From positions 529,824,863-529,888,862 of the forward strand of contig VDFB02193867.1 in the NCBI GenBank assembly GCA_007258455.2: a DNA stretch of 64,000 nucleotides. Direction: 5' to 3'. The translations under genes were made by a program, and so were the position numbers. A model generated the notes under the pieces. That model saw only the letters and a program-made list of their open reading frames with translations. It did no database searches and had not been told where the DNA came from. Source of the DNA: Sequoia sempervirens. Taxonomy: Eukaryota > Streptophyta > Pinopsida > Cupressales > Cupressaceae. Every line of letters starts with the position of its first letter. Positions within the stretch are counted from its first letter, which is position 1. Shown piece by piece: positions 34,880 through 45,569 of this stretch.

Positions 34880-36915
34880 GTTTATTATAAAAGAAGCCTT
34901 CCTCTTCCATTTTTACCTTAACAGTCATTGTGTCTCCAACTTTCTACTTACAATTTGCAAGTACTTGAATAAGTAAAATGAAAAATATAAGGGAAAATAT
35001 TGCAAAAGGAGAAATAGGAGAGACAAGCAAAGGAATCAACTTTAATGGGGAGTGTTTGATTTGAATTGATTTTGTTTATTTCTCTCATTGTTTGTATTCT
35101 CTTGTTTGGATGTGGTTTGTATCCTAGAAGTGTTGGTTGTCACTTTATCTAGGCTAGAACTAGTTTATCCCCATCTTACGTTGGTGAACACAATGTGAAC
35201 AATAGTTTTTTCAAGATTTCATATCATTTTTGTTTGTGTTTGTAGATTTTAGGTATGAAACAACACATTTGATTGAAGCAACGACACATTTGACAAGAAA
35301 CAACACATTTGGCTAAAATAATGATGCATTTGCTAAAGGAATTATAGGCGGTAAAATTTTAATTTTAAAGTGTGATGCAATCACTCTAGTGTGACGTGAC
35401 ACATTCATGCAATTGCTGCAAGAAACAACACATTTGTCTACTCAGTATAAATTTCCAGTTTTGGTGCCTTCTCGATTTGTTTTCTTGGTTTTCTGAGTAG
35501 AGTAGTATTTTTTGATTACTAATATTTTGTTTGTAGCATGTGGCTTTGAAATGTAGCTCTAAAAAGCATGTTTCTTTCAAAACAACAAAAAAATTGAGCT
35601 CTTTAGTTTAGTTTTAAGCAATTTTTCAATTTTTTTTGTTTTGTACAAATTGCAGCAGGATCATAAGGTTAAAAAGAACTGCATTTTTCACTCATAAGGC
35701 TTAAAAATAATAACAATCTACATCTTCTCACTCATGGGCATTAAAAAAACCCTTTTATAAACTATCATTGGTCTAAAATTTACAAAGTTTCTTCAAATAA
35801 TAAGCAAGGGTAAAATCAACCAATGTTCTTCATGTTTGGTGACTTCTAACTTTCTTAGAAAGTGTGTATGCTCTCCTCTCATGTCATTAGGCGATCTTGA
35901 TTGACCAAAAGAACCTTTTTCGCATTTGTATAATCAAACCACATATTTGGATTTGGTGCTTAAAATTAACCCCATGCGAATGTAAGGAAAAGGAATTTTG
36001 TGTGTTCCCTCCTTATGCTTTACGTTATCTAGGTAGTCGAACTACAAATGTACCTCCTTTCTTTTTTCTATCTTTAGAGGGCTTGCTACCTCACTTCAAA
36101 AGGTAGGAACAACCAAAGCAGTAATGAGCTAAATACAAGCTCTTTCAAACCACTATATAAATGCGTGGTTGCAATAAAAGTTGTGATCAACAAGAAGTGG
36201 TACATGATAGCTCTCCCCCAATATATTTATGATGCAAAAATCCCTTTTTCTAAGGGTTGGGAGACCTCTTGAGGGATTTTTTCATCTAGTATTCCTTGAA
36301 TCAGATGCCCTTACTAGAAACCTTTGTGTAGAAAGCCAAAATCCTTCTATTTTTTGGTGTAGGAGGCTAAACCTCTAAATCCATGCCACACTTTTGTGGT
36401 TCATTGTAGAGATGAAAAATTTCTTGAGATCCTAATGGTCTTAGGGAATTTATAACTTGATATGATTGAGAAGTGAGTGTCATGGAAGGGATCTATTGCT
36501 GCCAAGCTTCTAGGTCATCCGCTCAGAATAGGTGTGGCTAGAGAAATCCAAGTGGGAACCCAACAAATAGTGTCCTTGCTAACCATAGGGATTGTTCTTG
36601 TTGTCTATATGTGTCCTCATCTTGAAATAAAAAAATATTTTCACATCCAAACTAGATCAAAAATAATTGATTGATATTTTTTTTTGTGTTTGATAGTCAG
36701 ACTTCATAAAAACAATTAGAATTCACTTAAAAAATAACTCAAAAACATAAAAAAATTCAAGCCAAAATTATATTAAACCCCAACTATAAAAAAATAGAGT
36801 CGCATTTGATACTGTTTACCACAACTAACAATTGGAAAACCATGACTATCTTCCTAAACTACATTTACTGGAAACAGAGTCACATCTGATAACCTGAACT
36901 ACAACTGTAACACGT
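34880..36915. other. Spacer between E2 and G2; no gene seen
   Basis: Short open frames only. At 35257-35340 an imperfect ~20-bp unit containing (A)ACRACACATTTG repeats four times, and a further copy lies near 35405. The rest shows no element ends I can define. Confidence 0.4.
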
Positions 36916-38811
36916 TGTAGTGTAGTAAAATGCATGCCCTTGCATTTTCACACTTGTTTCGGCCTATCTTGCTTTATTTATTCCTATTTATGTCTTAATT
37001 GATCCTATTTTGTATCCATAATCCCTATGAATTATATGTTTTTCTAGCTAATCCCGACATTATCCAATGGATAAATGATAATTAAATCATTTTTTCATTT
37101 TGTCCCTGATTTGTGGATTGGGACTAAAATGCCACCTAGGGTGTCTTTGTCCTCCATGGGTCTTGAGACCCTAATATTGAATGCACATAAAAAGGTCTCT
37201 TTTTGGAGTTTGTACCTCAAGATTTAAGCCTTGGGACTAAGACACCACCTAGGGAATCTTAGTCCTCCTTGGCTTATTTTTGGGATTCAATTTCAAATCT
37301 TGGTGGGATTTAGCATCCTTTAATTAATGAATTCATAAGTCTGCTTGGTGTGGTATAATTATGGGATATTAAGGATGGATAAGTATAAATACAAGGTTCC
37401 TTCACTCATTTCAAATCAAAAAATTTGTGAGAGCATTCCTAATAACAAGTTGGAGTCCACAAGAGAATTCAAGAGAAATTCATCAATCATTTGGAGCCAT
37501 CATCAAGATTCAAGCATCATGTCAAGGTTTTAGTGCATCCATTCATGTTGGAGAGCCAGGATTATGGATGTAGCATTGAAGATCTATTTGCAACCATTGT
37601 TCACATCATATCCAAGGATCCAAGATCTACATTATTCATGGCCACTACATGGTAAATTTTAGATTTTCTTCACAAGACATCATCCAAGGTGATATCATTT
37701 ACATATTTTATATTTCATGCTTCATTTGATCATTTGGTTTAATTACCAACAAGGGGTTTGACCAAGGAAAACCCCTATTCACTAATAATCAACAAATTTT
37801 TCCTCCTTTGTGTGTTTGTGTTTGAAGATTTAGGTTGAATACTTGGAGATGATTTGAAGTGAAAATTTGAAAAGTTGTCATCTTCATAGAAACTCACCTA
37901 TAGTTAAGATTTGGAAGTTTCAAAACCTAAGATTAGAGAAGAAGTGAAGAAATAAATCCTTAGGATCACCTTTAGAGATTTTAGAAATTCAGATCTAGAC
38001 TAAGACCATAGTAAGGGTATCTTAGTCCTCCAAGTGGAATTTCACAAAAATTCTTTCAGATCTTATTCTGGCATTTGAAGATTCTACATTTCCCCTGAAA
38101 AATAGCAATGAGACTAAGAAAATAGTAAGGCCGTCTTATTCCTCCAGAGCACTTTTTGACAACATTTTTACATTTATGAAATCCTCATTACATTTCCATC
38201 CTTCCTAGGTACACATACCCTAACTTGGTGTAGCTTGATTTTATCATTTGCACTCATTATTTGGCTTGCATTACTAGGTTTTGTGACTTGAATGTTAAAG
38301 TGTCTTTTCCAAGATTTCGCTTGGTGGTGAACCCCTAAAAGCTTGATGAACCCCCTCCTAGGTCTTCCTTGTTAAGAATTGACTCACCTTCTAAGGTTGA
38401 TAATCAATCCAATTAGGGTTCCTACAACATAATTGAATGACTAAAATAGAATAAGGTGAGCTCATCTCCCATCCTTTATTTTCTTCAGTCCATTTTTTTG
38501 AACCCAACATTTTGAGCATTCATTTTTTGATTTGGAGTCCTTTACATTCCTAGATCTAGGTTGCATTCATTCTTGCATTCCATCTAGGTTTTCTCATATT
38601 TAGTGAAAGAGCATATACATTTATTTTTTGCTTGCTTTCATCATTTTTTCTCATTGAAAAACTAAAAATTTCATTATCCATCATCCTAATTGTATTTAGG
38701 AACATTTTTATTGCATCCAAAATTGAAAAAAAATCATTCAACTTTGCATCCAATTGCTTGTCACTAGTTACTTTTCTTGTATTCATTTGCATAATTTTCT
38801 GCTTCTAAACA
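36916..38811 (+). repeat. G2 5' LTR
   Basis: The start is fixed by the match to 43583-43767 (TGTAGTGTAGTAAAATGCAT). The inner end is inferred from the junction shared with G1 (AACA before T-(C/T)-A-G-(G/T)-T-C-C). Hairpin modules occur at 37120-37152 and 37234-37265, with looser copies near 38000 and 38105. The block around 37740-37800 is the reverse-strand counterpart of a G1 LTR block (CCTTGGTCAAACC). Confidence 0.65.
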
Positions 38812-39832
38812 TCAGGTCCCTAGGTAGATAATCTAGGAACACTATTAACAACTCAAAATTTTCTATTTTTCTAAAAAGGACCTCCACTGGGAAACAAATT
38901 CCCTTATTGGCATCTTAGTCCCTCTCTAGGTTTTTACCTCAAAATCCTGTCTAAGTTGATTGCATTCTATTCTAGTTTCTAGAACCTTCAAATTCCTTCA
39001 GTAGGACCAAGATTCCCTTACTGGTGTCTTAGTCCCTATTGAGTTTGAAGCTACAATTTCCAGGGTTGAAATTTTCTTTTTTGTGCTTCCTAAGCCTCCT
39101 TCTAACATATACTATAAGTCTAGAAAGTATTAGGAACATCCATTTTATGCATCTAGGTCAAAAAAATCAATTTAGGGAACTCATTTTTGAAATCATTTCA
39201 ATTACAAGCATCACTAGATCTAGAAATGCTCACATTTTTTAAACTTTGCATAATATGGATAAAAGTACTTTTCACTTTTGCATATAGGGGAGAGGGCCCA
39301 GTAGTCATGCACCCTAACTTTGCGCTTCTAATTATCCTACGTCAAAATTTCAAATCACTCCCAATTTTTTACAGTAGCTTACTTGGCAAGTTCTCTGCTT
39401 AAAACTAAGGTTTCAGGGCCACATCATCAAATATGATGCCAAATCAACATGTGTTTTTGTCAAGGTGTCCAAAAAGGCCCCAAAAAATAGTGAGACCAAT
39501 TCTCGTGCATTACATCATGAGTAGTTGAGCGCTGATGTGATATCACATGATTGGTTGCTTTTTAGATCAAAAGCATACATTTTGTTTAATTATGGGTAGT
39601 CAAATCACAACTATTGGACATTATATAAACGACTATTGGGTATTATATTTACGATTGGGTGTACGACTATTGGACCTCGCATGACTATTGGGCCCTCTCC
39701 CCTATAATGTTTACATTCATAAAACTTAGCATAAGTTTGATAAAAGTTCTTTTTATTTTTTGATATACATTGTTTGTATTCTAAAAGTTTTGCATTCATT
39801 GGATAAAACTATTTTGCATCTTTGGATACACA

Positions 39833-41090
39833 TTGTTTACATTATTAAAGCATTGCATGAGATGGTTAAAAGTGCTTTTATTTTTTGGTCAAACAATGTT
39901 AGTACCTTACCTTTCTAGGAATGCTAAGAAAAAGTTCATATCTCCTCCCTATGAGAGTGTTTTAGTGGAAGAGAATACAACCTTGGACAATTCTAATGAT
40001 CATATTCATTCTTCTCCTGATATCTATTCTATTGGTGAAGAAGATATTTTGATGTTAGAAGAACTAATCAATGATATTTTTGAGAGTCCTAGTTGTTTCT
40101 CTCCTCCTACCTATAAACATAACATTGATGAACAAGAAGAAACAACCATAAATGATCATGATGATCACATTTGTTCTTCTCCTAGTATATATCCTAGTTG
40201 TGAAGATGATAGTGATGTTAGAATATCTAATCGATGAAAGTCATGAGAGTATTGATTTCCAATCTTCCCCTAGAGAAAACATTCTTGAACAAAACAACAC
40301 CATTATTGATTAACAAGACAATTACACCATTGATAACTCCCTTACATGTGATGAAGTCATTTTGGAAGAACCAATCTTTGAATGTCAAGAACATTTGGTT
40401 TGTAGTTCTCCTAAAAAATCTCCTACTAGGGAAGATATAATGGTGGAATAAAATGAGAATATTGACAATAGTAATCCCTTAGATGAAGATGATGAAGTAA
40501 CATTACAATCCTCTTCACTAAGAGATCATAAAAATAATGATAAGCCTTATGAGGTTATGCACATTAGATACCCATTGAATTACTCTCCTGACCCTAAACT
40601 TATCATCCATCCACCCTCTCAAAAACCACAAGTTCAAAACAAACCCATCCTTATCCTCAAACCACCTAAGAACAATGTTTCACAACAACCACATACAATA
40701 TTGTTGCTCATACATATAACACTAGGAACAATCTACAACCAAGACCAAAAATGTCAACATCCCTCCCATTTCCTAATCCCATTTTTCCTAGTGCTCCCTA
40801 TTTAACTTCACATAGTTGGAAGGAGTATTATCTTGTTGAAAAACTTAAGAATACTCCTGCTAAGATATCCCTATGGGACTTAATTCAGAATTCACTTAAT
40901 TATTACACTATGATTCAAATAGACTTGCAACAAATTGTGGCTCCCTTTAATGCAAACCCAAATGAAATAACAGTCATGATTCAAGGAATAAACACTAATT
41001 TTTTTTTTCCACCAAAGTGATCTCCCCCCTTTGGAAGTGCAAAAAAAAATGATTCTTTCATGATCATAGCTCAATATAATACGAAAGGGA
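39833..41090 (+). pseudogene. G2 gag-like acidic and linker region
   Basis: 39833-40237 is open for 134 codons, rich in Asp/Glu/Asn/Ser, with three rough repeats of the form 'DNSNDHIHSSPDIYS...EED'. Frame changes follow, then a Pro-rich stretch (40557-40805) and ISLWDLIQNSLNYYTMIQID (about 40875). This last part resembles the short helical region that precedes the protease in plant gypsy polyproteins. It is homologous to the G1 region at 19175-20440. The product would be the gag/linker part of the polyprotein; no capsid signature is visible. Confidence 0.55.
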
Positions 41091-41400
41091 TAAAATGAAC
41101 CCTTGTTGGCAATAGCTGAACCTTAAATGTGTTTAGTTTAAGCCTTTTGGATAATCTTGGTGTTGATAAATAAAAAATCCAAACCATCTCTTTCTCTATT
41201 AATGGATTTGATAACATGCGAAAACAATTGATTGGTGTAATCACTTTGCCTATTAAAGTTGGAAAGGCCACATTGCAAACCTCGATCCATGTTATGCTTG
41301 ATGATCTTTCATATAACCTTCTTTTAGGTAGACTATGGATTCATGCAATGAATTGAGTTCCTTCCACTCTTTATCATAAAATGAAATAAATCTACAACAA
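41091..41400 (+). pseudogene. G2 retropepsin-like protease, degenerate
   Basis: The active-site region reads TLVGNS, stop, TLNVFSLSLLDNLGV (about 41100-41155). Intact relatives have LVDNGSxLNV, so the catalytic Asp is Gly and a stop follows. Downstream 41195-41400 gives GVITLPIKVGKATLQTSIHV and DDLSYNLLLGRLWIHAMN, matching the well-known NLLLGRPWIH stretch of plant gypsy proteases, then VPSTLYHKMK. The protease would have cut the gag-pol polyprotein. It is inactive here. Confidence 0.75.
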
Positions 41401-41784
41401 CAAAGTGAAAACACTTGATAATGATCAAGTTCCTTATAATGTCTTACAACTTGAAAAAGAAAAAAGAGAGATCCTTGAAAACATTAACACCAACTACACA
41501 AGTGGAACCCGTGCAACAAAAAGACAAATAAAAATATTCACATTGAATAAGTCACAAAGCTATTAGAAAATGATTGGGGTTCCTTATATTTCACACCTAC
41601 TTTCATGGGAGAATACAAGATCATAAACAAAGATTCAGATAAGGGGGAAAAAATAGTGGTAATGTTACCACAAAATTTAGACAACCCTTCGAAAAAATCC
41701 ACCTCAACCACTTTAGAAGAAAAATAAAATTACACAACAAAATTTTGCAAAATTGACTATCAAGAACCACCAACTCCAAAGAAA

Positions 41785-42183
41785 ATGAAAAAAATTTATG
41801 GAAAATGTTATGAAATGATGAAACAACTTGGCTATAGTGGGAAAGGATGTGGTGCTAGAGAACAAGGTATTTGTCTCCCTATCAAAACTAATAGGCAAGA
41901 AATAAATAATAGTATTGGTTATTGTCCTTTGATAGAAATAAAAAAGACTTCACTCAACATCGATACTCTTACAAAATTTTATTCTAAGCTAACTGTAACT
42001 TTAGTGCATCTTGAACTAATAGACACTAGTGGTCTTGATTGTTATCATTTGAAAGAAATAGAGAAGTCCTTTCTTAACATTAATGTCATCATACAAAACC
42101 CTAATGATTCAAATTCATTAGATTTTACACCTTCCTCTAAAGAAGTTTACAAAATCTTTCAATCTAAAGAGTCTTGTACATAG
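41785..42183 (+). pseudogene. G2 G-patch-like domain after the protease
   Basis: Open for 132 codons. Residues ~10-35 read MMKQLGYSGKGCGAREQGIC and continue LPIKTNRQ. The G-patch consensus is a Gly-rich nucleic-acid-binding motif of about 45 residues with the pattern aromatic-x-G-x-G-L-G-x-x-x-x-G-I-x-x-P-I. The fit is good apart from Cys for Leu. G-patch motifs next to the protease are known in some retroviruses, and similar stretches occur in plant gypsy polyproteins. The rest of the frame is unrecognised. The upstream stop at about 41725 places it in the same broken polyprotein. Confidence 0.55.
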
Positions 42184-42309
42184 GTATGAAAACTAATACT
42201 AAGCAAGAGATTTCTTTGTCACAAAATAAAGAAATATCTCCCATTGATCAAGAGGGTATCTTGTTGAGACTCCTCCAAGATTTTTTTACATCCCTCCCTC
42301 CAAGAACAT

Positions 42310-42470
42310 GAAATAAATTCTACTACAGGAATTCATTTTATGCATATCATAGAGTTCATGGTCATTCTACTATTGAATGTAGGTATTTGAGGAGTAAAAT
42401 CCAATATCTTAGGGAGTTTGGTGCTCTTCCTTATGTGGAGGAACTTAATTCCTCTAATCGATACCGATTT
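42310..42470 (+). pseudogene. G2 zinc-finger-like motif (HxxxGHxxxxC)
   Basis: The frame reads FYAYHRVHGHSTIECRYLRS. Plant gypsy Gag-type zinc motifs follow CxxHxxxGHxTxxC; here the first Cys is Tyr and the rest is intact. A short helical stretch (IQYLREFG) follows before stops at about 42470. It lies downstream of the G-patch, an order I would not insist on as typical. Confidence 0.5.
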
Positions 42471-42750
42471 TAACTCTACTATGTTTCTCATCAATCGTTC
42501 TGGCTCATCCTTATCCTACACTATGTGGGGGAAAGGGGCTAGGTAGCCTTGTCTTCATATGTCACTTGTCATTGTCTCTTTCGGCTAGTTTTCAACTTTC
42601 ATGTATATATAAGAGCAAGATTGGGATGTGGAAGACATGCCATAAGTTGGCTCACATGTGATGTACTGAGTTTTGAGGTCAATCCTCTTTTCCTTTTTCA
42701 TTTTTGGCTACTTTAAAGTAATTGATCATAGCATGGTGTTAGCATCTCCT

Positions 42751-42766
42751 TTAAAGTGGGGGCATA
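42751..42766 (+). other. G2 internal polypurine tract
   Basis: TTAAAGTGGGGGCATA, about 815 bases upstream of the terminal polypurine tract, matching the G1 internal tract at 17823-17836 on the minus strand. Confidence 0.5.
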
Positions 42767-43021
42767 TATTGCCACTATTTTGGCATATTTTCATATGTAT
42801 TTTTTCTCATGTTTAATTGTACAATTTTCTTTTTTCTTATGATGCATCCCTTTTTTAGTGGTTTCATTGTGTTTGATTTCCTTTGAGAGTGTGATATTCA
42901 TTTGACTTGTCCTCTCTTGGAGACATTAGGCACAATGTTCCCTAAGATGATACCTCACATGAACTAAGCAAAATCCCTTTGAACATCCCTCTTTCTTATT
43001 GCATTGCATTTTATTTTTGTA

Positions 43022-43228
43022 CCTTATTAAGGTCATGGAGGTATGGATTTGATATGGTCCCGTGGGGCTCACCTAGTGAACACCTGGCTTCACTATCCCT
43101 TGTGAGTGTGCATTTTTATTTGTGTCCTTATCATAGTCATGTGGGTATGACTTTGATATGGACTTCCCAGGGCTTACCTAGTGGACACCTAGGTTCACTA
43201 GCCCTTGTGAGCATGCATTTTTTTTGCA
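43022..43228. repeat. Tandem repeat, 2 copies, period ~103 bp
   Basis: Both units contain TTTGATATGG, CCTAGTG.ACACCT.G.TTCACTA and CCCTTGTGAG.(G/A)TGCATTTTT. They lie in the non-coding 3' part of the G2 interior. Confidence 0.85.
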
Positions 43229-43567
43229 TAGGGGACAATGTGTTCCACTTGTAAACCTTTTGGAAAAACAACCTAGACCCAGTCCACCACGTTGGAAAAC
43301 TAGTCAAAGCTTGATCCATTTCATTTTCCCTTTTCCTTTTTCTATCTTTGATGGTATATTTTTGCGATCTGATTATGGATTCATATATAACCCGCATGTG
43401 TGTTCCTTTTTGCTTCTGTTGGCTTTCCATAGGATCTTGATCCTTGGGGCTTGGGTACCCTCTTGGTTATTGTCATACTATCTTACTAGCATTTGTGAAT
43501 TTTAATCCCTTTTGATTGTGTGCTTGGCTACTTTAGTGTGAGTTTGAATCAAGTTCATCTTCTCACT

Positions 43568-43582
43568 AAAGTGGGGGCTAAA
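43568..43582 (+). other. G2 polypurine tract
   Basis: AAAGTGGGGGCTAAA immediately before TGTAGTGTAG. Identical to the G1 tract. Confidence 0.88.
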
Positions 43583-43767
43583 TGTAGTGTAGTAAAATGC
43601 ATACCCTTGCATTTTCACATTTGTATGGTCCCACCTTGATTTATTTATTCCTATTTATGTCTTAATCAGTCCTTTTTTGTGTCCACAAGCCCTATGAATT
43701 ATATTTTTTTTTGGCTAATCCTGGCATTCTCCATTGGATAAATGATAATTTAATTATTCTATTTGGG
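43583..43767 (+). repeat. G2 3' LTR, truncated
   Basis: Aligns with 36916-37100 (TGTAGTGTAGTAAAATGCAT, then TTATTTATTCCTATTTATGT). The match stops near 43767, about 165 bp before transposon copy C. Confidence 0.8.
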
Positions 43768-43931
43768 GTAAGTGCACTAAGATGGTTCCCATAAAGGGGA
43801 CTTAAGTGGCCACTTTTTTTTTGAAATCAGGAAATACTAACCTTGGATGCGAAATTGAGGATACTTACACTCAAAATTTTGAGATGGAAAAAAAAGAAGG
43901 ATTGAAGTGCTTATAGTCTACTTTCTAAACT

Positions 43932-44735
43932 GGGTATGTGCAGGATCATGATGGGCCAAAAAGTGGCAATATTATGGGTATTTGTAGGGTATGTGGCTGA
44001 CAACTTTTTTTTACCCAAAATTGATGAAACGAAAAGGGTTTTTAGAGGAGATTCCCAGATTTCCACCAATACAAATTATGCTTTAATTTGAATTTAATAA
44101 ATAATTATTATTAATTTTCTATTAGAATTATGACTAAAGTCCTAATTGATAGGCTGATTGAAAAACATCTATAACTTTCAAATGGTATCACATTTTTTGA
44201 ATCCAAAACATGCATCAAATTCTATGCTTCACATACTATAGGATTAAAAAAAGAATAATTAAATTTCATGAAGTTTTGACCAAGTTAAGGTGGTCAGACA
44301 TACGAGTTTTTATATTTTTTAAAAGTTGTAATAAAAAATTCATAATTAATTATTTACTTGGAAAAAAATTACAAAAAAATATACATCACATCTAGACATG
44401 AGTCCTCTACTCATAAATAAAATATTAATAAAATATATTATCATTTTATTATGGTTAGGGTGGTCAGATAGACACCTACTTCTTATTTTTTCCCTGAAAT
44501 TGAAGTACTACTGCATTGAAATTTTAAATTTTCACCAAATAGATTTTATTTATTTTTAAATAAACCTAGTATTTTTAAAACTACATTCAATTTTCTATAG
44601 ATTCTATTCTTACATATATTGGAAATAATATAGATAACTTATTCAATTTTTTATGTCAAGTTGCCTAACACTAATTTTTCTGAATTTTTTGCCACTTAAG
44701 GGCCTGTTTTTTCCATGATGATCTTGCACATACCC
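43932..44735 (-). mobile_element. Terminal-inverted-repeat transposon, copy C (804 bp)
   Basis: Opposite orientation to copies A, B and D. Left end GGGTATGTGCAGGATCATGA, right end ...TGATCTTGCACATACCC. Flanked by the 4-bp duplication AACT (43928-43931, 44736-44739). No coding capacity. Confidence 0.92.
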
Positions 44736-44739
44736 AACT

Positions 44740-45268
44740 ACTAATTTATTTTTAAAATGGTTGAGCTTAAGGGGTTCAAATGAGGGATGTACACAAATTG
44801 TTGTTGTTTTTGTCAGAAAAACATAACATAGAAACTCTTGTATGACCCTCGTACAGTGAACTTTTTTTAAGTATTTTTAAAATCACTACGGTCAGAAGTT
44901 AGCTAACAGTATGTAGTTGATGCATGATTTTTCTAATAATTTTTTAATGAATATTTTATTTTTTACTAATTTTCGAAGTGGACATTTCCTGAAAAATAGA
45001 ATTTTGGCCATGCCACCCCTACAAATTTTGGAAACTAATTGATTTTTTTTGTTAAAAAATGAAATTAGAATCCAGAGTCTAGTTTCTAAAACTGTAATTT
45101 AATTTAAATTTTGATGAACGGTTAATTTATAATGAAAAAAACACTAAACATTTTTTTTTTCCATTAAAGAGACATACAAACAAAAGGAATTATGGATGGA
45201 TGGCATAACATTGTTAGAAAGTGGAAAACTTACATCGTTGGATAGCTTAGAGAGAACTTAACATTACC
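44740..45268. other. AT-rich spacer; no gene seen
   Basis: No open frame of note and no repeat boundary that I can define. Ends at the assembly gap. Confidence 0.45.
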
Positions 45269-45368
45269 NNNNNNNNNNNNNNNNNNNNNNNNNNNNNNNN
45301 NNNNNNNNNNNNNNNNNNNNNNNNNNNNNNNNNNNNNNNNNNNNNNNNNNNNNNNNNNNNNNNNNNNN
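45269..45368. other. Assembly gap (100 N)
   Basis: Exactly 100 N, the usual placeholder for a gap of unknown size. The tandem array that starts ~200 bases later may have caused the break. Confidence 1.
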
Positions 45369-45569
45369 AAATGAATGAGTTTCAAACAAAGTTTCAACCA
45401 ACAACTCTCTATCTTTTCAATTTTAACCCTTCACTTTGCCTTGTCTAGTAGGTCAGTAGACCCTAGTTTTAGACCTTTTCTCACAAACTTCTCAAATGTC
45501 CTCACAAGTTCAAATGACTGATCTAGATAGCCATTATTGAGTTACAACACATACTTCAAAATCAATAGT

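Larger units (their letters stand above)
36916..43767 (+). mobile_element. G2: gypsy-like LTR element with gag-protease only
   Basis: The 5' LTR is 36916-38811 (TGTAGTGTAG...AAACA). The interior carries an acidic gag-like region, a degenerate protease, a G-patch-like motif and a zinc-finger-like motif, then ~1.1 kb of non-coding sequence with two polypurine tracts and a 3' LTR start at 43583. Only ~185 bases of the 3' LTR match the 5' LTR; after that it diverges or is truncated. The gag-protease order resembles plant Tat/Ogre-type gypsy polyproteins. No reverse transcriptase, RNase H or integrase was found. Confidence 0.8.
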
